From: Toxonevra muliebris
Taxonomy: Eukaryota; Arthropoda; Insecta; Diptera; Pallopteridae
Length of the DNA: 64,000 bases
NCBI GenBank assembly: GCA_963691655.1
Contig: OY829328.1
Location: 84,634,400 to 84,698,399, forward strand
Direction of reading: 5' to 3'
Positions 36,221 to 49,540 of the stretch are shown here, piece after piece. Made by a program: the position numbers and the translations under genes. The notes beneath the pieces are model-generated. The model ran no database searches and was not told where the DNA came from. It was given only the letters and a program-made list of their open reading frames with translations. Every line of letters begins with the position of its first letter. The first letter of the stretch is position 1.

Positions 36221-36662
36221 GTATGTAATTATGTATGTAACTGCTCGTATGTAAAAAGTTATGTGTGTTCACTGATCTATTTATAGTTTCTCAGTATCTA
36301 TCGTAAGTGAAAGGAAAAGTAAAAGGAATGAATGCTTTTACAAAATTCTTTTTTATTTTATGTTTTGCTAATGATTATATAGAAATTTTTCTAGTGCCTA
36401 AATTTTTCCAAATAAATATTGCTTTTGTTGTTTTTGTAATATTTGTATTCAACCCCTGCAATAATTTTTACATAAGAGTTCCTGAAAAGACAACTGAAGA
36501 GAAAGAGAGACAGTTCCAAAAGATAACGAAATAGTGGAATAATGAGGTAAACCAACCAGATGACTCTTTTTATTTTGCATGAGACTCAAAAGCAAGGTTG
36601 CATTTTGCCTTCACTAAATATATGAAACTGTGGAACTGCAGGCTAGTGCTCGGTTTTGTTGG

Positions 36663-36803
36663 TCTGCTCTTACACGTGGAGACTAGTCTCTTGAAACTGT
36701 TAAATTGTGTGGAGAAGAGGGGTGAGATGAAACGGGTATTCCCCCTCTTCTTACCTACACATTTAACAGTTTTAAGAGACTAGTATCTACACCTAAGAGC
36801 AGA
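36663..36803. repeat. 141-nt imperfect hairpin
   Basis: The left arm starts TCTGCTCTTACACGTGGAGA and the reverse complement of the right arm starts TCTGCTCTTAGGTGTAGATA. The match continues through ACTAGTCTCTT, AACTGTTAAA and GAAGAGGGG, about 60 bases per arm with scattered mismatches and a ~20-base loop. It is non-coding. It may be a foldback element, or if transcribed as part of the + strand intron, a hairpin-RNA or microRNA-like precursor. Confidence 0.6.
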
Positions 36804-39800
36804 CTTGCTCTGAGGCGGTTACATTGCCGAGTTGCTTTTTGTCGAAATGTAAACTAAAAACTTGGTATGTTCGGTGTGCGATACACCCAGCACCCGGTAT
36901 ATAAAAATTACTAGGTATATTTTCAAATTTGTTTTCTTAACCCTTACTTACACTTGTTCTTTGTTTTCATTGTAAAGAGGCATGTTTCTACTCCATGAAT
37001 TATGCTTCATTAATATGCTACTAAATTTTTCCACCTTCAATTCTGAATTAATATATTTGTTTATATTCGATTTTTTTCGTTTTCCTTTATTCATTTCAAC
37101 CTCAAATTTCTAGAAGTTCTAACGAATATAGTTTTTTTATATTGTAGGTATGTACATATTTGATTAAAATTCCCACCTGATTGTAGAGTATATTATATTA
37201 AAAAAGGGAAAAATAAGAAAAACAACAACAAGAACAAATAATCAGAAAGAAAATAGCAACAAAAGAGTATCTCAATACAATGTAGGCATACTTTTGAATG
37301 TACAATGTACATGCATATACAGGGTATGAAATGAAGGAATATATGCTATACATGTGAGCGTATACATTTATCCATATGCATGTGTATGTAACTATTTTTG
37401 TTTATATTTTTTTTTGTTCCTTTTTCTTTATTTTTTAACTCTAAAAATTTGTTAACATATTCTTAGATAGAGTATATGGACTCAAGATCCAATGTGGTAT
37501 AGTTTTGTTCTATTCCTTTTCTATCCTTAATTTCTACTTATACTTTTCAACTATTGTATATCGCATGATTTTTAATTTTTTTTATAACAAAACAATGTAG
37601 AAAAAAATCTGAAACGAAAATGAAATGATAAAAAAGTGAAGTCAAAAAAAAAATCTTTTTTTTTTTTTTTGTTTTTGTAAGATTTTGCTGGCATTTTGTT
37701 GTTTCTTCTTCAGATACTCTTTTGTTTGTATTGTAAAGACATATATATATATATATATATAGTTTCATATAGAAGTGTATATATTTATACTATATAAAAT
37801 GGTTTATTTTTTAGGCCTCTTTTTTAGTTGTTGTTTTGAACGCTCATTTCTTACTTTGTTGCCTCTTCTTCTTATAAACACATTAACGCATTTTAATTTT
37901 GGTTTTTTTATTTTGTTTTTGCTTTCGTTGTTTGCTTCATTTTGGTTGTTGTTTTTATTTATTTGTGGGTTGGGCACACGTCGAATGTTTTTTATTTACT
38001 TTTTACTTATTAGTGTATGTAGCCTTCATAACCCTACTTTTCTTCTAACTTTGCTCACTCCAACCAATGAATATACAATTCACACATATTTCTATATATG
38101 TATGTCTGTGTAATACAGAAAGGCTTCCATCGATCTCCAAAAATCCAAACGATGTTCAATCACTTATGCAATTGTAGTAATGCACAGATGCAAAGAGAAT
38201 ATGTCAGTGAGAGAGAACTATAATGACAGCTCTCTTTTGGAATTCATATTTTTTTAATGAAACTCAACAGCAAGGTTGTATTTCTTTTTATTTTCGCAGT
38301 GTTTTCTCCTCATTGAATTAAAGAATAACAAGTGCAATTGTGAGATTTTTGTTGTTGCAATAAATAATAAAGAGTGCAAATCACTTTGTTTACTATATTT
38401 TATCATATACCCTACCCTACGCTGATTTGTTCTATTATGCTCCACTCTGCGTTATCGTAACAAAAAAAATCAAATAAAGCAAATGTAACCAAACAAGAAC
38501 CAAGCAACCTACCATACGTCCATCGCATCAGTTCTCACTAGCTAGCCACATCAGCTGCTGCAAGAACCACAGCCACCACCACCCGCCGTAACTGTCGTTG
38601 GCTGCTGCTGCCGGTTCGTTGCGTTTTGTTTGGAAATCTTGAAAGCTCACTTATATACCAAAATGGATAAACAAGTTTCTGTTGTTGTTTTTTATTTTTT
38701 GTTTTATTATTATACATTTTATTTATTTACTTTATTTAAGTATTCTACTACATAAACCACGCTTAGAATTTTTTTTTTTTTTTTGTCGAATTCAGCATTT
38801 AATTTATTCTGTACACTTTTTTTTTTTTAAATTAAATTCAGTATTTTTAATTTTTTTTTATAAATATATGTGTGTATATATTTTAAGTTTTTTGTTTTCT
38901 TTAATTCTTCTTAATTTTAATACTCGTTTTAATTGAGCTCACAAGCATTTGTTCAATTGTTCTTTTTATATATACAAGTATTTAAATATTTCTGTTCTGC
39001 TGGTGGCTGGCTGCTGCTGTTATGGAAACCTGTAAATCAATTACAATGAACGTCATCATCATCATCAATAATAACATCCCACACTCGTGTGCCTGCCTTG
39101 CCTGCCTTATGTAATTAGATACTCGTGTTTGTTTTTGTTTACTTACATAATATAATTAATTCGTTTTCTTCTTATGGTTTATATAAACATACGTTTGTTT
39201 ATATAAATAAAATAAAGATTTCATTAAAAATTAATTACTTATTTAAAAGATATTCCAATTTTGGTCTTCTTAATTTATTTGCAGTCACGTATTCGGTGCT
39301 TTTTGTAATAAAAAGTTATATCCGATAAAGCAGCTTAATAATAGACGGTCTAGATTTAGGGTCTACCTTATCATTTCGTTAGCAATTCTTATATATATAT
39401 TTTTTTTGATTTATTGAGTTTGCTATTCTGTAAACTGAAGTTGTGTCTGCTTTTGGCACATCTCTAGTTGCAGGCAGTAATTGTAGCTCTATTTCTATAA
39501 AAAAAAATATCCATCAATTTCAAGTTATTTTAAGGGCTTCAATTCATCTGTTTTTAGGTTTATCCCAAATGTATGCTTCTTTGAATGTAGTTCCTTTATA
39601 CGTTTTTAATATTTTCTTTTTTCCTTTCCTCCCCCAGTTGGTTTTTATTTTAGCTCAATTGTAGTTGTTTCATTAATTAATATGGCTCGATGCTTGTATC
39701 TATGTTCTGAGCAGTAAATCTCTAAAACTCGTTTGGGTGCTTAGTTTATTATTTTCACAAATGATTTTCATTTTTTCCATGTGTTCTTCAGTTAATCTAT

Positions 39801-40059
39801 ATTGTGGCAACCAATTCTACCAATTATTTTTATTTTATTTTTCTGAATGAATATTTACAGTTTACTGTAGCCTAATTCGGGTTTCGAAAATAGTCTTTTT
39901 TAAAAAATCACGTATTTTGGGTTGGTTATAAAATGCCAACTAATGATTGTCTATCTGTTTTGATTATGTTGATCAATATTTATGTTACAGTTGTAGCTAT
40001 AAATAGATGTCTGTATGTGTGTTTAAGTATTAGTCATAATCTTCTGACCGAATCACGTA

Positions 40060-41880
40060 TGAGTGGGCGCCAAATGAATTTTTGTTGGAATTGGCTAAAA
40101 CCCTCAGTGCAGTTTATGAATCAGGCGGAACAGATAAAGCTTTTTATAAAAGCATTGGTTTTCCAATTCACAAAAAAAGCGATATTACAGTGCCAAACAA
40201 TTACCGCGGAATATCATTCATGAACTGTGTATGCAAAATAATCATGGGAGTGATAAATAACAGGCTTACCGCTTGGGTGGAAGATCAAGAGATGTTAAAC
40301 GAATTCCAAGCAGGATTTAGGAAAAGATACGTCACTGCAGACAACATTTATAATTTAGCGTCAATTTAGCCACTGGAATTTTAGCAAAAACAAAAAACCT
40401 ATGATTTTTTCGTGGACTTCAAAGCAGCATTTGATAAAGTTCCAAGAAAGGTTCTAATTTATAAATTATATGAAATTGGTATTTCATCAAAAATGGTTAA
40501 GTTCATTGAGAGTATCTAGAGTAAAACGTACACTGCAGTTTGGACGGGAAGTGAGATGACAGACTGTTTTGAAACAGGGTCGGGAGTGAAGCAAGGTTGT
40601 CTGTTGTCGCCGCCATTATTTGTTCTGTATCTAAATGATTTACACGAATGCTTAGGTGGTGGATTGTGGATAGAGGAAATAAACATCCGACTATTATTGT
40701 ATGCAGATGACATTGTGATGCTTGCCGATGATATACAGATAATGAGAGGGATGATAAAAAAAATAAAAGAGTAGGGTATGGAATGTAGAGGTAAATATGG
40801 CAAAATCAGAGATGTTGGTTTTTAGAAAGGGGAGTAGGCAATTAAAGCATGAGAATTGGTCTTTCAACGGGCAACCAATAAATAATGCTTCCGAGTAGTG
40901 CTATCTAGGAGTTACTTTAACACCGCAAATAAATTTTAGGAAGCACTTAGAAAAGAGAAATTTGGCGACTAAAAATAGTATATGTTCTACATGGGACAAC
41001 TTCCTTAGGAAACCTGACATCTCTCTTAAGTCCAAATGGAAAGTGTTTCAAGCTATTTGCAGAGCTATACAAACGTATGGTGCACAAATTTGGGGTTTCT
41101 CGTTATTTGATAAAGTAAATAGGTTGCAGCTACACTTTATAAAAAGGATTTTGAAGCTTCCAAGTTTTACGCCCACGTACATGGTGATGCTTTAATCTGG
41201 CGCGGAGAGTGGATCTATATATGCACTAGACTTACATAAGCGGTTTATAATAAAAACTCTATTTACCTTTGAGGAAAAGCGGCTACCTCACCAGCTCTCA
41301 AAAAAAATGCTGAAATGTAAACTTGCTTGGTTTAAGGATATAAATAAGATTGGAAGTGACTACGACATTGGGAAAAGAATAGGAAAAATTTATTAGCAGC
41401 ATTAAAACAAAAAGTTAAGCTAGAATGACTTAAAAAGGCTGTTCAGACGGACAGATTCTACTCCAAGCTAGATTTTGGGGTGGGAGTAACGTACATGCTG
41501 GAAGGCGTTAAACAAAATGATTTAATGTGGATATTTAAAGCAAGGGGTGATCTAATATCGCTAAATGGTAACCGCTTCCAAACCAATGCCTCCAAAATTT
41601 GCTCACTATGCAATCGAACCGAAATCGAAAATATTGCACATTTTCTAGGAATATGCCCTGTCTTAAAAGACTATCGATTGGTATATTTTGGAAAGCCAGA
41701 GTTAAGAGAATAAGATATGATAGGTATATTAAACTTAAAAAGCCAAAAGTGTGAGAACTTTACTATGTATATTGTAAAAGCTTTAGAATATAGAAAATTT
41801 TTAATAAATGAATTTAATTATTTATAACCCATTGATCCAATGGATTAAGATCAATGATGGGTTATATATTAAAAGAAAAT
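40060..41880 (+). mobile_element. Inactivated non-LTR retrotransposon (LINE), 5'-truncated
   Basis: Fragments of one reverse transcriptase follow in order. The first is NNYRGISFMNCVCKI with NEFQAGFRKRY (40082-40369); then FFVDFKAAFDKVPRK (about 40406-40450); then GVKQGCLLSPPLFVLYLNDL and the catalytic LLLYADDIVML (40556-40774). The thumb region AICRAIQTYGAQIWG follows (40962-41195), and then a C-terminal Cys/His segment CSLCNRTEIENIAHFLGICP (41480-41713), ending EFNYL at TAA 41825-41827. Several in-frame stops (for example at 40367, 40385, 40517 and 41711) and at least one frameshift near 40790 inactivate it. No 5' endonuclease or ORF1 is visible, so it is truncated. The 3'UTR has an imperfect hairpin (41824-41866). 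The clade is undetermined; this is a dead insertion in the Lobe-like intron. Confidence 0.88.
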
Positions 41881-42024
41881 ATTTCCGACTGACAACAACT
41901 GATGTTAATACATAATTTAGTGATTTTTCGTGTTAAGCAACGAACAAATTACTACTACTAATCTTCTTAAATGATTATAACGATTTCTGAAATACAAATT
42001 ATTGATATACATAATTATATTAAA

Positions 42025-42180
42025 TCTAATGTCTGGTTTTCACTGTGACGTATTCCATGTCAAAATGAGAGGAAAAGAGAATTTTCTATAGGAAATTGCC
42101 AACAATTAATTTTCTATATTAATTTGCCAATTTGAATTAACTGTTGAGAGAGAGAGAGAACTATTTCATAAAGAGTTATT
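42025..42180. repeat. Dispersed repeat with GGTTTTCAC start
   Basis: Begins ATCTAATGTCTGGTTTTCAC and contains AGGAAATTGCCAAC. It resembles the segment at 46346-46410 (ATCTAATTATGCCTGGTTTT start, TTGCCAAC inside) and, inverted, 19595-19735. Likely a MITE family; extent uncertain. Confidence 0.4.
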
Positions 42181-42889
42181 CTTTTGGGACTTTAATGAGA
42201 ATATGACTAAATCAACCCCTCATCACAATAAAGTTTTCCTCTGGTTAAGTATGCAATTCATATGTTAATTTAATAAAATAAACAAAACTATAAAATATTT
42301 TTAAATGCAAAATAAAAACAAGAAGGCGCAAAATACTTAAATAAATTTGTCGTCAGTCACAGTTCTAACTATTTTTTTGATTGTTATACTGTGTGAATGT
42401 TATGTTATGCTTTATGCTTCTTCGCCACTGAGTTTCGTCACTAACCCGCAAAACACACCCACTTTCGCCTCCACGTGTAGTACTAATATGCGTTGTTATA
42501 AATTAAAATAAGTCAAATGAATAATTTTATATTATATACTTAAATTTTTTTGTAGTTGTTATTGTTTTTGTGTTTGTTTTTCTCATTTATGCATAATTAT
42601 TTTTTATTGTTATTTTTGTTTTGCATTTGCATTTTTATGCATTTTAAATTGAAATAACAAATATATTTCATTGCATTCCACAATGCACTACAAACAGCAT
42701 TCAATTTTGATGTGAGAGAATAAAATTAATAGCTATAAAAATACTTTGAGTTTGAAGAGCTTAGTGGAAGAAGAGGGAGGGAGTTGGTACTATATTTTCA
42801 GTGCATATTAAAATTCATATTTATCGTCTCTGTTTCTTGAGAGACAGATTGTTTGGAGAACTGAAGAAACCGGCGGAAACTCTGCCGCC

Positions 42890-43265
42890 AGGCCTAATCA
42901 GATTCATAACTGGAATTTCATATAATCTTTCGGAGTAGGGAACTAAATTCATAGCGATACCATTGCGCAAATTGTATGAAATGGTTGACTTGATTTCGAT
43001 ATTAAAAGTTGTAACGATTTCGTAGCAAATTGTAGAAATGTTTTCGTAATAAAATGAAATAATTTGTTTACCTCACAATTTCTTAAAATTGTTTGAAACG
43101 ATCAAATCAAAGTTTTCGAAATCGTACGGAATTCGTTACGACATTTCTTATAATCTTTGTCAGTTCAAAAACTGGTTTCCTAGCGATATCGTTGATACGA
43201 TTTCAAAACGGAATGTTAGAACGATTTCATAACGAAGCGTAGAAATGATTTCGTAACATATACGA
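42890..43265. repeat. Degenerate CGATTTCGTAAC-type repeats
   Basis: Variants of ACGATTTCGTAAC/ATTTCATAACG recur irregularly (about 43013, 43207, 43222 and 43249, with an inverted form near 43116). Spacing is irregular, so this is probably old satellite-like or element-derived DNA. Confidence 0.4.
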
Positions 43266-43667
43266 TAATCGAGTAGACATCCGAACATCAGTTCCACCAC
43301 CAGCAGTATCTTTGACCAGATATCTCAACTGCGTAACTATGCAAATTGCCACTTGCCAGACTTAAAACGTTAATTTACTATAAGCAAGTTTTCGATGCCA
43401 GGTAGTGAATATAAAGCAGCATTTAGCACGTCTCCAATAACTTAAAAACAAGCGCTGTAGATAATATTCACTTTTAACGGACACCGCTGTGGAATTCAAA
43501 GGAAGCAGAGCAGATAACTTTCCCTCCCACTTGCAAAATGTAAACCCCATTTTGTTTCTCAACATAACACAAAAAACTCAGCAACTATCTCTTGACTTTG
43601 ATTGTCATATTAAAAAAGTTACTCTCTTTCTTTCTCTTTCTGAATTTAATTTTATTGAACCAACCAT

Positions 43668-43940
43668 GGTGAAATCATGTATAAGGTGATAGCAAGATTA
43701 CAACAAAAACAAAGCGTCTTTGTTGTTGCGTCGGATACCTGTAAATGTCAAAATCATACAATACAATATAACAAGACAATAACAACGCATCTTTGTTGTT
43801 GAGGTCATAATGGCGGTATGCAGTGAATGTCAAAATGGCGAAAAAAAACGTAAACAAACAATCAAAAGAAAAAAAAATTCGGGCAGCCATTTGATCCCAA
43901 ATAGAAGAAGAGGAATGAGTTGCGGGTAATTTCACCTTGG
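43668..43940. repeat. Dispersed ~250-bp repeat family, copy A
   Basis: Shares with copies at 47482 and 59989 the landmarks TGATAGCAAG, CTTTGTTGTTGC (twice), GTAAATGTCAAAAT, GGTCATAATGGCGG and ATGTCAAAATGGCGAAAAA, and a TTCACCTTG end. Its start GGTGAAATCATGTATAAGGT partly mirrors the reverse complement of copy B's end (AAGGTGAATTTATACC), so weak terminal inverted repeats are likely. The family is non-coding and MITE-like. Confidence 0.65.
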
Positions 43941-46345
43941 AACCAGCCATGATAGAATAATAGAGGTAGGTGCATCCAGGAGGGAAACTAAGCTTAACGG
44001 TCAAATCTTGGAGTGACAGAGCTGAGTGTAGTGGAAAAAGGAAAGCGCTATGCTGGATGCGTCTACTTCTATTATTTTGCCATAGAATCAACAATAAAAT
44101 TTTTTAATAGCATATTAAGCTTGAATAAAAACTGTAGTAATGCAATAGTATAGATTTTGGAGAAAAGTTTTATTCTCAATACTGTAAGTAAGAGTTTCTG
44201 AAGGTTATTTATCAGAAACATAAGCCATTAATACTTGCACGAAGAGAATTTAGGATCTGATATTTTTTTTTTTTAGTTCAAGTTTACTTTCTGGTATTTT
44301 GTCATATCGTTAATCTCTCAAGTTCTAATTATACAATATACAATATTATATTGTGACTTGCTTAAAACGAATAAAATTTAATGGAAATGCGTTTTTAAGT
44401 TATTAAAAATCTGCATGCATATTTGCAGCATGCTCTAAGGAATACATAAAACAAATATGCACACTTAATAGGTATATGCATTTGCATACTTTTATATATG
44501 CACACGGTTATAAAGTGATAAATATGCTTCATTAACGTTGCCACTTTTCTTGGGGCATAAAAATATTTCTATCACATAGTTAGGAACTCGTGTGTAGTTC
44601 CTATATACTAAAATTTATTTGCTCTAATTGTATATGTCTCTTTGTTTTCTTTGTATTTTGCAATTAAATTTATGAATTTATATGAATTTTTAGAATTTTT
44701 TCCTTGTCAAATATTTTATTTTAGCAAATTTGTTTTCTAGTTGTGTTTTTTTTTTTCGTATTTTTGTTGTGTGGGTGTTTGGGTTAGTAAACTCCGATAC
44801 ATATTAGATAGGAAATAGATTTTTGAGTAAAATGAAAATATTTAAAAAAAAATAATCTTGAATTTATTTTCTGTTTGCTTTTATTTTATTTGGCAAACTA
44901 AAAATCCATTATGGAAATTTATATTTTTAGAAAATAGTTAGGGGGAATTTTTCTTTCTTTTTTTTATTGGGTTATTGCTAATGTCAGCAATTAATGTTGA
45001 CGACTTTGGTGAATTTATTTTATTTAGATTTTTAAGTTTGTATTTATTTTTTTCTTGTTGGTGCAACGAACAAGGAAAGTGAGTTATTATTTTTAATCAC
45101 AAAAAATAAACTAAAATGTTTCTATATTTAGACAATTTTTTTTTTTTTTTTTTTTGTAAAAACATTTTTTACCATTAAATAACTGTAAAAGATCATTAAT
45201 AACATCATTAGCCTCTGAATAATGACAAACGCTGACGTCTTTTCTTACTACCTTCAGGGCTTATTCCTTGGGTGCAAGGTTTTTTTTGTTTTTTTTTTTA
45301 TATTTATTTTGCTGTCAATTTTTTTTTTATTTTTATTGTTAATGATAGTTACAAATTTTTGAATGACTATTTTTTAAAATTATATATATAACTCTAAGAG
45401 TGTGAGCTTATTAACCCCAGTAACAAAATAATGACGTTATATATATCAAATATAGTGTGTGAATAAGAGTAAAAGAGAACCCAACACAAGGTTGCGTTCC
45501 CGAAATTGAACGGTCATACAGCTGAGAGTAAATTTAGATACTAAACTCAATTAAAACCGCATATGGTTAGAAATGCCATAAGGCAAAGCTTAATAAGAAA
45601 TGGGGTCTCTTATTTTCAGGGATTAAAAAAAAAAAAAAAAAAACAGATAGCCAGTTTTTAAATAAACACATTTAAACTGGATAACATTATTTCTATTTCC
45701 TTGAATTTTTTATTTTTTTTTGGCCAAATCAAAAAAAATAAAAACTAATCCGAAAACTTTTATACTATCTAAACATAATGGCTCCAAGAATTTGTATGTA
45801 TGTATATAAATCCATTAATATTTATTATTTAAAAATTACCGATTGCACGTTTTTACCTCGTGTGGCCTTTAAAATTGAATTTTTTAACATGTATATTTCT
45901 CTGATTTAATTAAATGAGATAAACATTAAAAGAATATTAATATACCCTGTACTCAAGGGTGTGTACAACGTTATCGAAAACAAAAAACAAAAATAAAAGC
46001 AGCAAAATATCACAATTTGGCGATATATTTTACTTAAAAAAACATTCAAGTGTTTGTTTGTTTTTCTTTCTGCTTATAAAAATATATTGTTTGCACACGC
46101 TTTAAGCGAACGTGCCTGTGTGCTTGTCTACTGGGCTGGTTGGTTCGCTGGTTAGCTGGCTGGATGGCTGACTGACATCATTGGCTACATCTTAAAATTT
46201 ATTATTTAATTTTCTTGACAGATATAGACGAGTAAGAGTATGTGCTTTAATTTTTTTTATTTCTTCTTAGTCTTTAGTGACATATAGAAATATTACTGAT
46301 ATAAATTTACATGCCAAAAGATAAGGAAATCTTATTTGGCTTTAG

Positions 46346-46560
46346 ATCTAATTATGCCTGGTTTTCACCATGTCAAATTCAATCAAATTTGCCAACGAGT
46401 TGGCAATTTTATACAGCAAATTTTCTCTTTTTCTCTCTTTAATATGGAATATGGCATGCAAAGTAGTTTGAGTGTAATAGTTTCTAAGTTATATAAAAAA
46501 AGATTTCTGACACTGCCTCTCTGTCTCTCTCTCTCTCTCTCTCTGAGTAAAGTTCCTGCA
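46346..46560. repeat. Dispersed repeat with GGTTTTCAC start and CT-rich tail
   Basis: Begins ATCTAATTATGCCTGGTTTT and shares CAAATTCAATCAAATTTGCC with 19671-19690. A (CT)n stretch at about 46517-46545 closes it. Extent uncertain. Confidence 0.4.
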
Positions 46561-47404
46561 ACAGCACCTCGGGCTGGTATAACCTTATTTCCTATACTAT
46601 TTTACATTCAATTTCACTTGCCTATTTGAAACACTGAAAAATACGCCTACAATTTGTAATGATTATAACAATTTCTACATATTCTCATGTAATCTCAGCA
46701 CATACACTGCTGGTGATAATTCTATTAATAGCGCTAAAGTTTCAACTGATAAAAGGGTTTTGTATAATAATAATAATAATAATAAAAAAAAAACAATAAA
46801 AAAATTAACAAGATAATAATAGCCACATTCAAAGTAGTGAACAATCTTCTGCTGATAATAAATACATTACATATTGTTTCTTTTTATTATTCCTTTTATG
46901 GTTTTAATTTTTTTCCCCATCATACAAGACTTGAAAATTATCTAATAAATTTGTGTCGCCTTTGAACAGACACAGGGACTTTTGTAACCCCCCATCAACA
47001 ACAGCGTTGTTTGAGAAGAAGGGGTAAATACCAGATGATACTTTTTTTAATTTTTTTATTTTTAGTTTTATAAAATTGTTTACTAGTTAATTTTTGCTTC
47101 GGAGCCGCCTCCCTTTGGAATATAATTTCGATCAGAATAGAGGCTACAAATATGTTACTTGACTCGAAAACAACCTTTGGTGCCCAAGCAAAATTTCACC
47201 AATATTTTTGTTTTTGTTCTAAAAATATTTTTCTTTCAAATGAATTATACAATATCTAATTTTAATATTTACTTCCTAATTTGTGAATGAAAATATTTGT
47301 CTTTATTCATAAAATTACAATTTCTCTAATGAATTTTTGCGATGTATTTCAATTAAATTATTTGTTAACTTTGCTTAAGTTTTCTTCTGCGTGATCTGAC
47401 TTGC

Positions 47405-47482
47405 ATTCTCTCACTCTCTCTTTCTCTCTGTGAGAAAATTTCTCGATAGCGGATCATGCTAAAATGATATAATCAAATTATC
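47405..47482. repeat. CT-rich repeat adjoining copy B
   Basis: TCTCTCTGTGAGAAAATTTC, then GATAGCGGATCATGCTAAAA, matches the segment at 49683-49744 (CTGTGAGCAAATTTGCGAGA, then GCGGGTCGTACTAAAAC). It abuts repeat copy B, so it may be the left part of the same element. Confidence 0.4.
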
Positions 47483-47732
47483 ATGGAGAAATCATGTATA
47501 ATGTGATAGCAAGAACAGCAAAAAACAACAATTTCACCTTGGCAAAAACAACACATCTTTGTTGTTGCTTCAGATGCCATTAAATGTCAAAATACAGCCG
47601 TACAGTAAAACAATTACAACACATCTTTGTTGCTGCGGTAATAATGGCGGCATGCAGTGAATATCAAAATGGAGAAAGAAGGAAGAAGAATTAGCTGTTG
47701 CTGGTAACTTCATCTGGTATAAATTCACCTTG
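47482..47732. repeat. Dispersed ~250-bp repeat family, copy B
   Basis: Same landmarks and order as copy A: GTGATAGCAAG, AACAACACATCTTTGTTGTT, TAAATGTCAAAATACAGC, ATAATGGCGGCATGCAGTGA, then TATAAATTCACCTTG at the end. It shows the best-preserved right end of the three copies. Confidence 0.65.
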
Positions 47733-49246
47733 CAAATTACGATTGCGATTCGTTGTCTCAGAACTAAATTTCTGGAAAGAGCGGATTGTAATGCTGGTCT
47801 TACTAAGAGTAGACACTAGATGGCATGACATTTAAAATATTTTCAGTGTTGTATTTATGAAAACAACTTGTTATTTATACACGATTTGAAAACTTTTATG
47901 CCAAGTTCATTGGTATATGAACATGATTAATATCAATCAATATGTTTACAAAACTTAACTATTTATTTATATGGAAATTTCTATAAATTGCATGGAAATA
48001 AATTAAAGCTATCTAATCGGCAAATCAATAATGATATTGATTTGCCTGTTGCCAAAAAAAAGGCATGACCACCAGCATGTATGTTTTTGAACTTTATCAA
48101 GGCCATAGATAATGCATATTTAGCACACTAGCGGATACAGATATTTCTTAGGAAGGGGAGAGGGGTTTATTTTTTTCCTACCTTTAAATTTTTTTTTTTT
48201 ACTTATAACCAACGATCAAATTATTTGAGATTTTTATCGGTAAGGGGGTTTTAATGTCTTAGCTTGGATCCGCTAGCGTTTATGAGTGTAAATAAAAATT
48301 TTCCTTTATTTTTTTTTTTTTTTTGTTACCCCTAAAAATTTTGCGCAAAATTCTCAAAAATCTTATGTGTGTGTGACTCGTGTTATTTTATTTTTGTAAA
48401 CAACTAAATTTATCACAATAACAAACTTTATGTATGGATCATTTACGTTGTCAGAGGACAGAAGAGAAGCATTTGGGAAACAATGAATAGTGTGCGAGTG
48501 AATGGAATTACGTGAAGTGAGCTGCAGGAAAAAGGAAATCAAACAATAAAAATTAAAAGCAAATAGAGCATTTTATGTTTTTTTTATTTTGGGTTTTTTT
48601 TTTGCTCTGGTTGGCTGTTAAGTTCTTTCTATTTCAGTAAACATTTCAACATCAAAACTAAATATTTTTTATCTATAATATAAAAATATACTCGCTCTTG
48701 TGTACCACCAAGTATATATATTTTTTTTTTTTGGCATAACTTTCTAATGGTTTTTCTCTCAGTGTTTCTCTTCAATGCGCTACTACGTCAATCTTTCTGG
48801 GGGGGTAGGTAAGGAATATATTCGTAGGTTTAACTGTTCACATAGTTGTTTATTCACTCTGACTTTGATATTAAAAATAGCGTGTGACAATCAGTTTTGT
48901 TTAGTGTTATCTGTTGAAATTTTGTTTCTATTTTTTTTTTTGTGTTTTTGTCTCACTATACCATTTTGTTCATCTGTCAGTTCGTAGACCTATTAATGTA
49001 CAAATGGCAGGTATCAAAGAATATATGCTTAAAAGCTTATTTTGAATACACAATTTAAAAATGTTGAGATGGTGAGAGTAACAAGATTCTATGCTCTCAA
49101 TATTAAAAATGTTTCATTAAACTAATTCGTTTCTGAACTGTTGGAACTGTTTAAATCTGGTTTGGCAAACTTTCGACTGCATTTCACGCTCTCTCCCTCT
49201 CTCTCTTTGCTCAAATCAATAATATTACGACATAAATCGATTTCTG

Positions 49247-49540
49247 CAGTGTGGCCAACTTTTGTTTTTCAATATCCGCTAAAATGAAGAATAAAACGCG
49301 TATTTTCTTAAAAAAAACGTTAAATTTTTTCCTTATAAAAGTGCGAGAAAACTCAATACATTTAAATTTTTTCAGTAATACAGCACACATCTGATACTTC
49401 TAGTCAATGAAAATTTCTTCAATTTTTCAAAGATATTTTAAATTGAAAAAACGTGCAGAGCGCTAAATCATTTTTTCTCCGCGTTTTAATTTTCAAAAAG
49501 CACTAAAGACAGCGGGAAAAGCGCTTAGTTGGCCACACTG
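49247..49540. mobile_element. hAT-like MITE with 8-bp target-site duplication
   Basis: The 14-base terminal inverted repeats CAGTGTGGCCAACT (49247-49260) and AGTTGGCCACACTG (49527-49540) bound 294 bp of non-coding DNA. The flanking 8-mers GATTTCTG (49239-49246) and GTTTTCTG (49541-49548) match at 7 of 8 positions. CAGTG-type ends with 8-bp duplications are characteristic of the hAT superfamily. There is no transposase inside. Confidence 0.8.
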
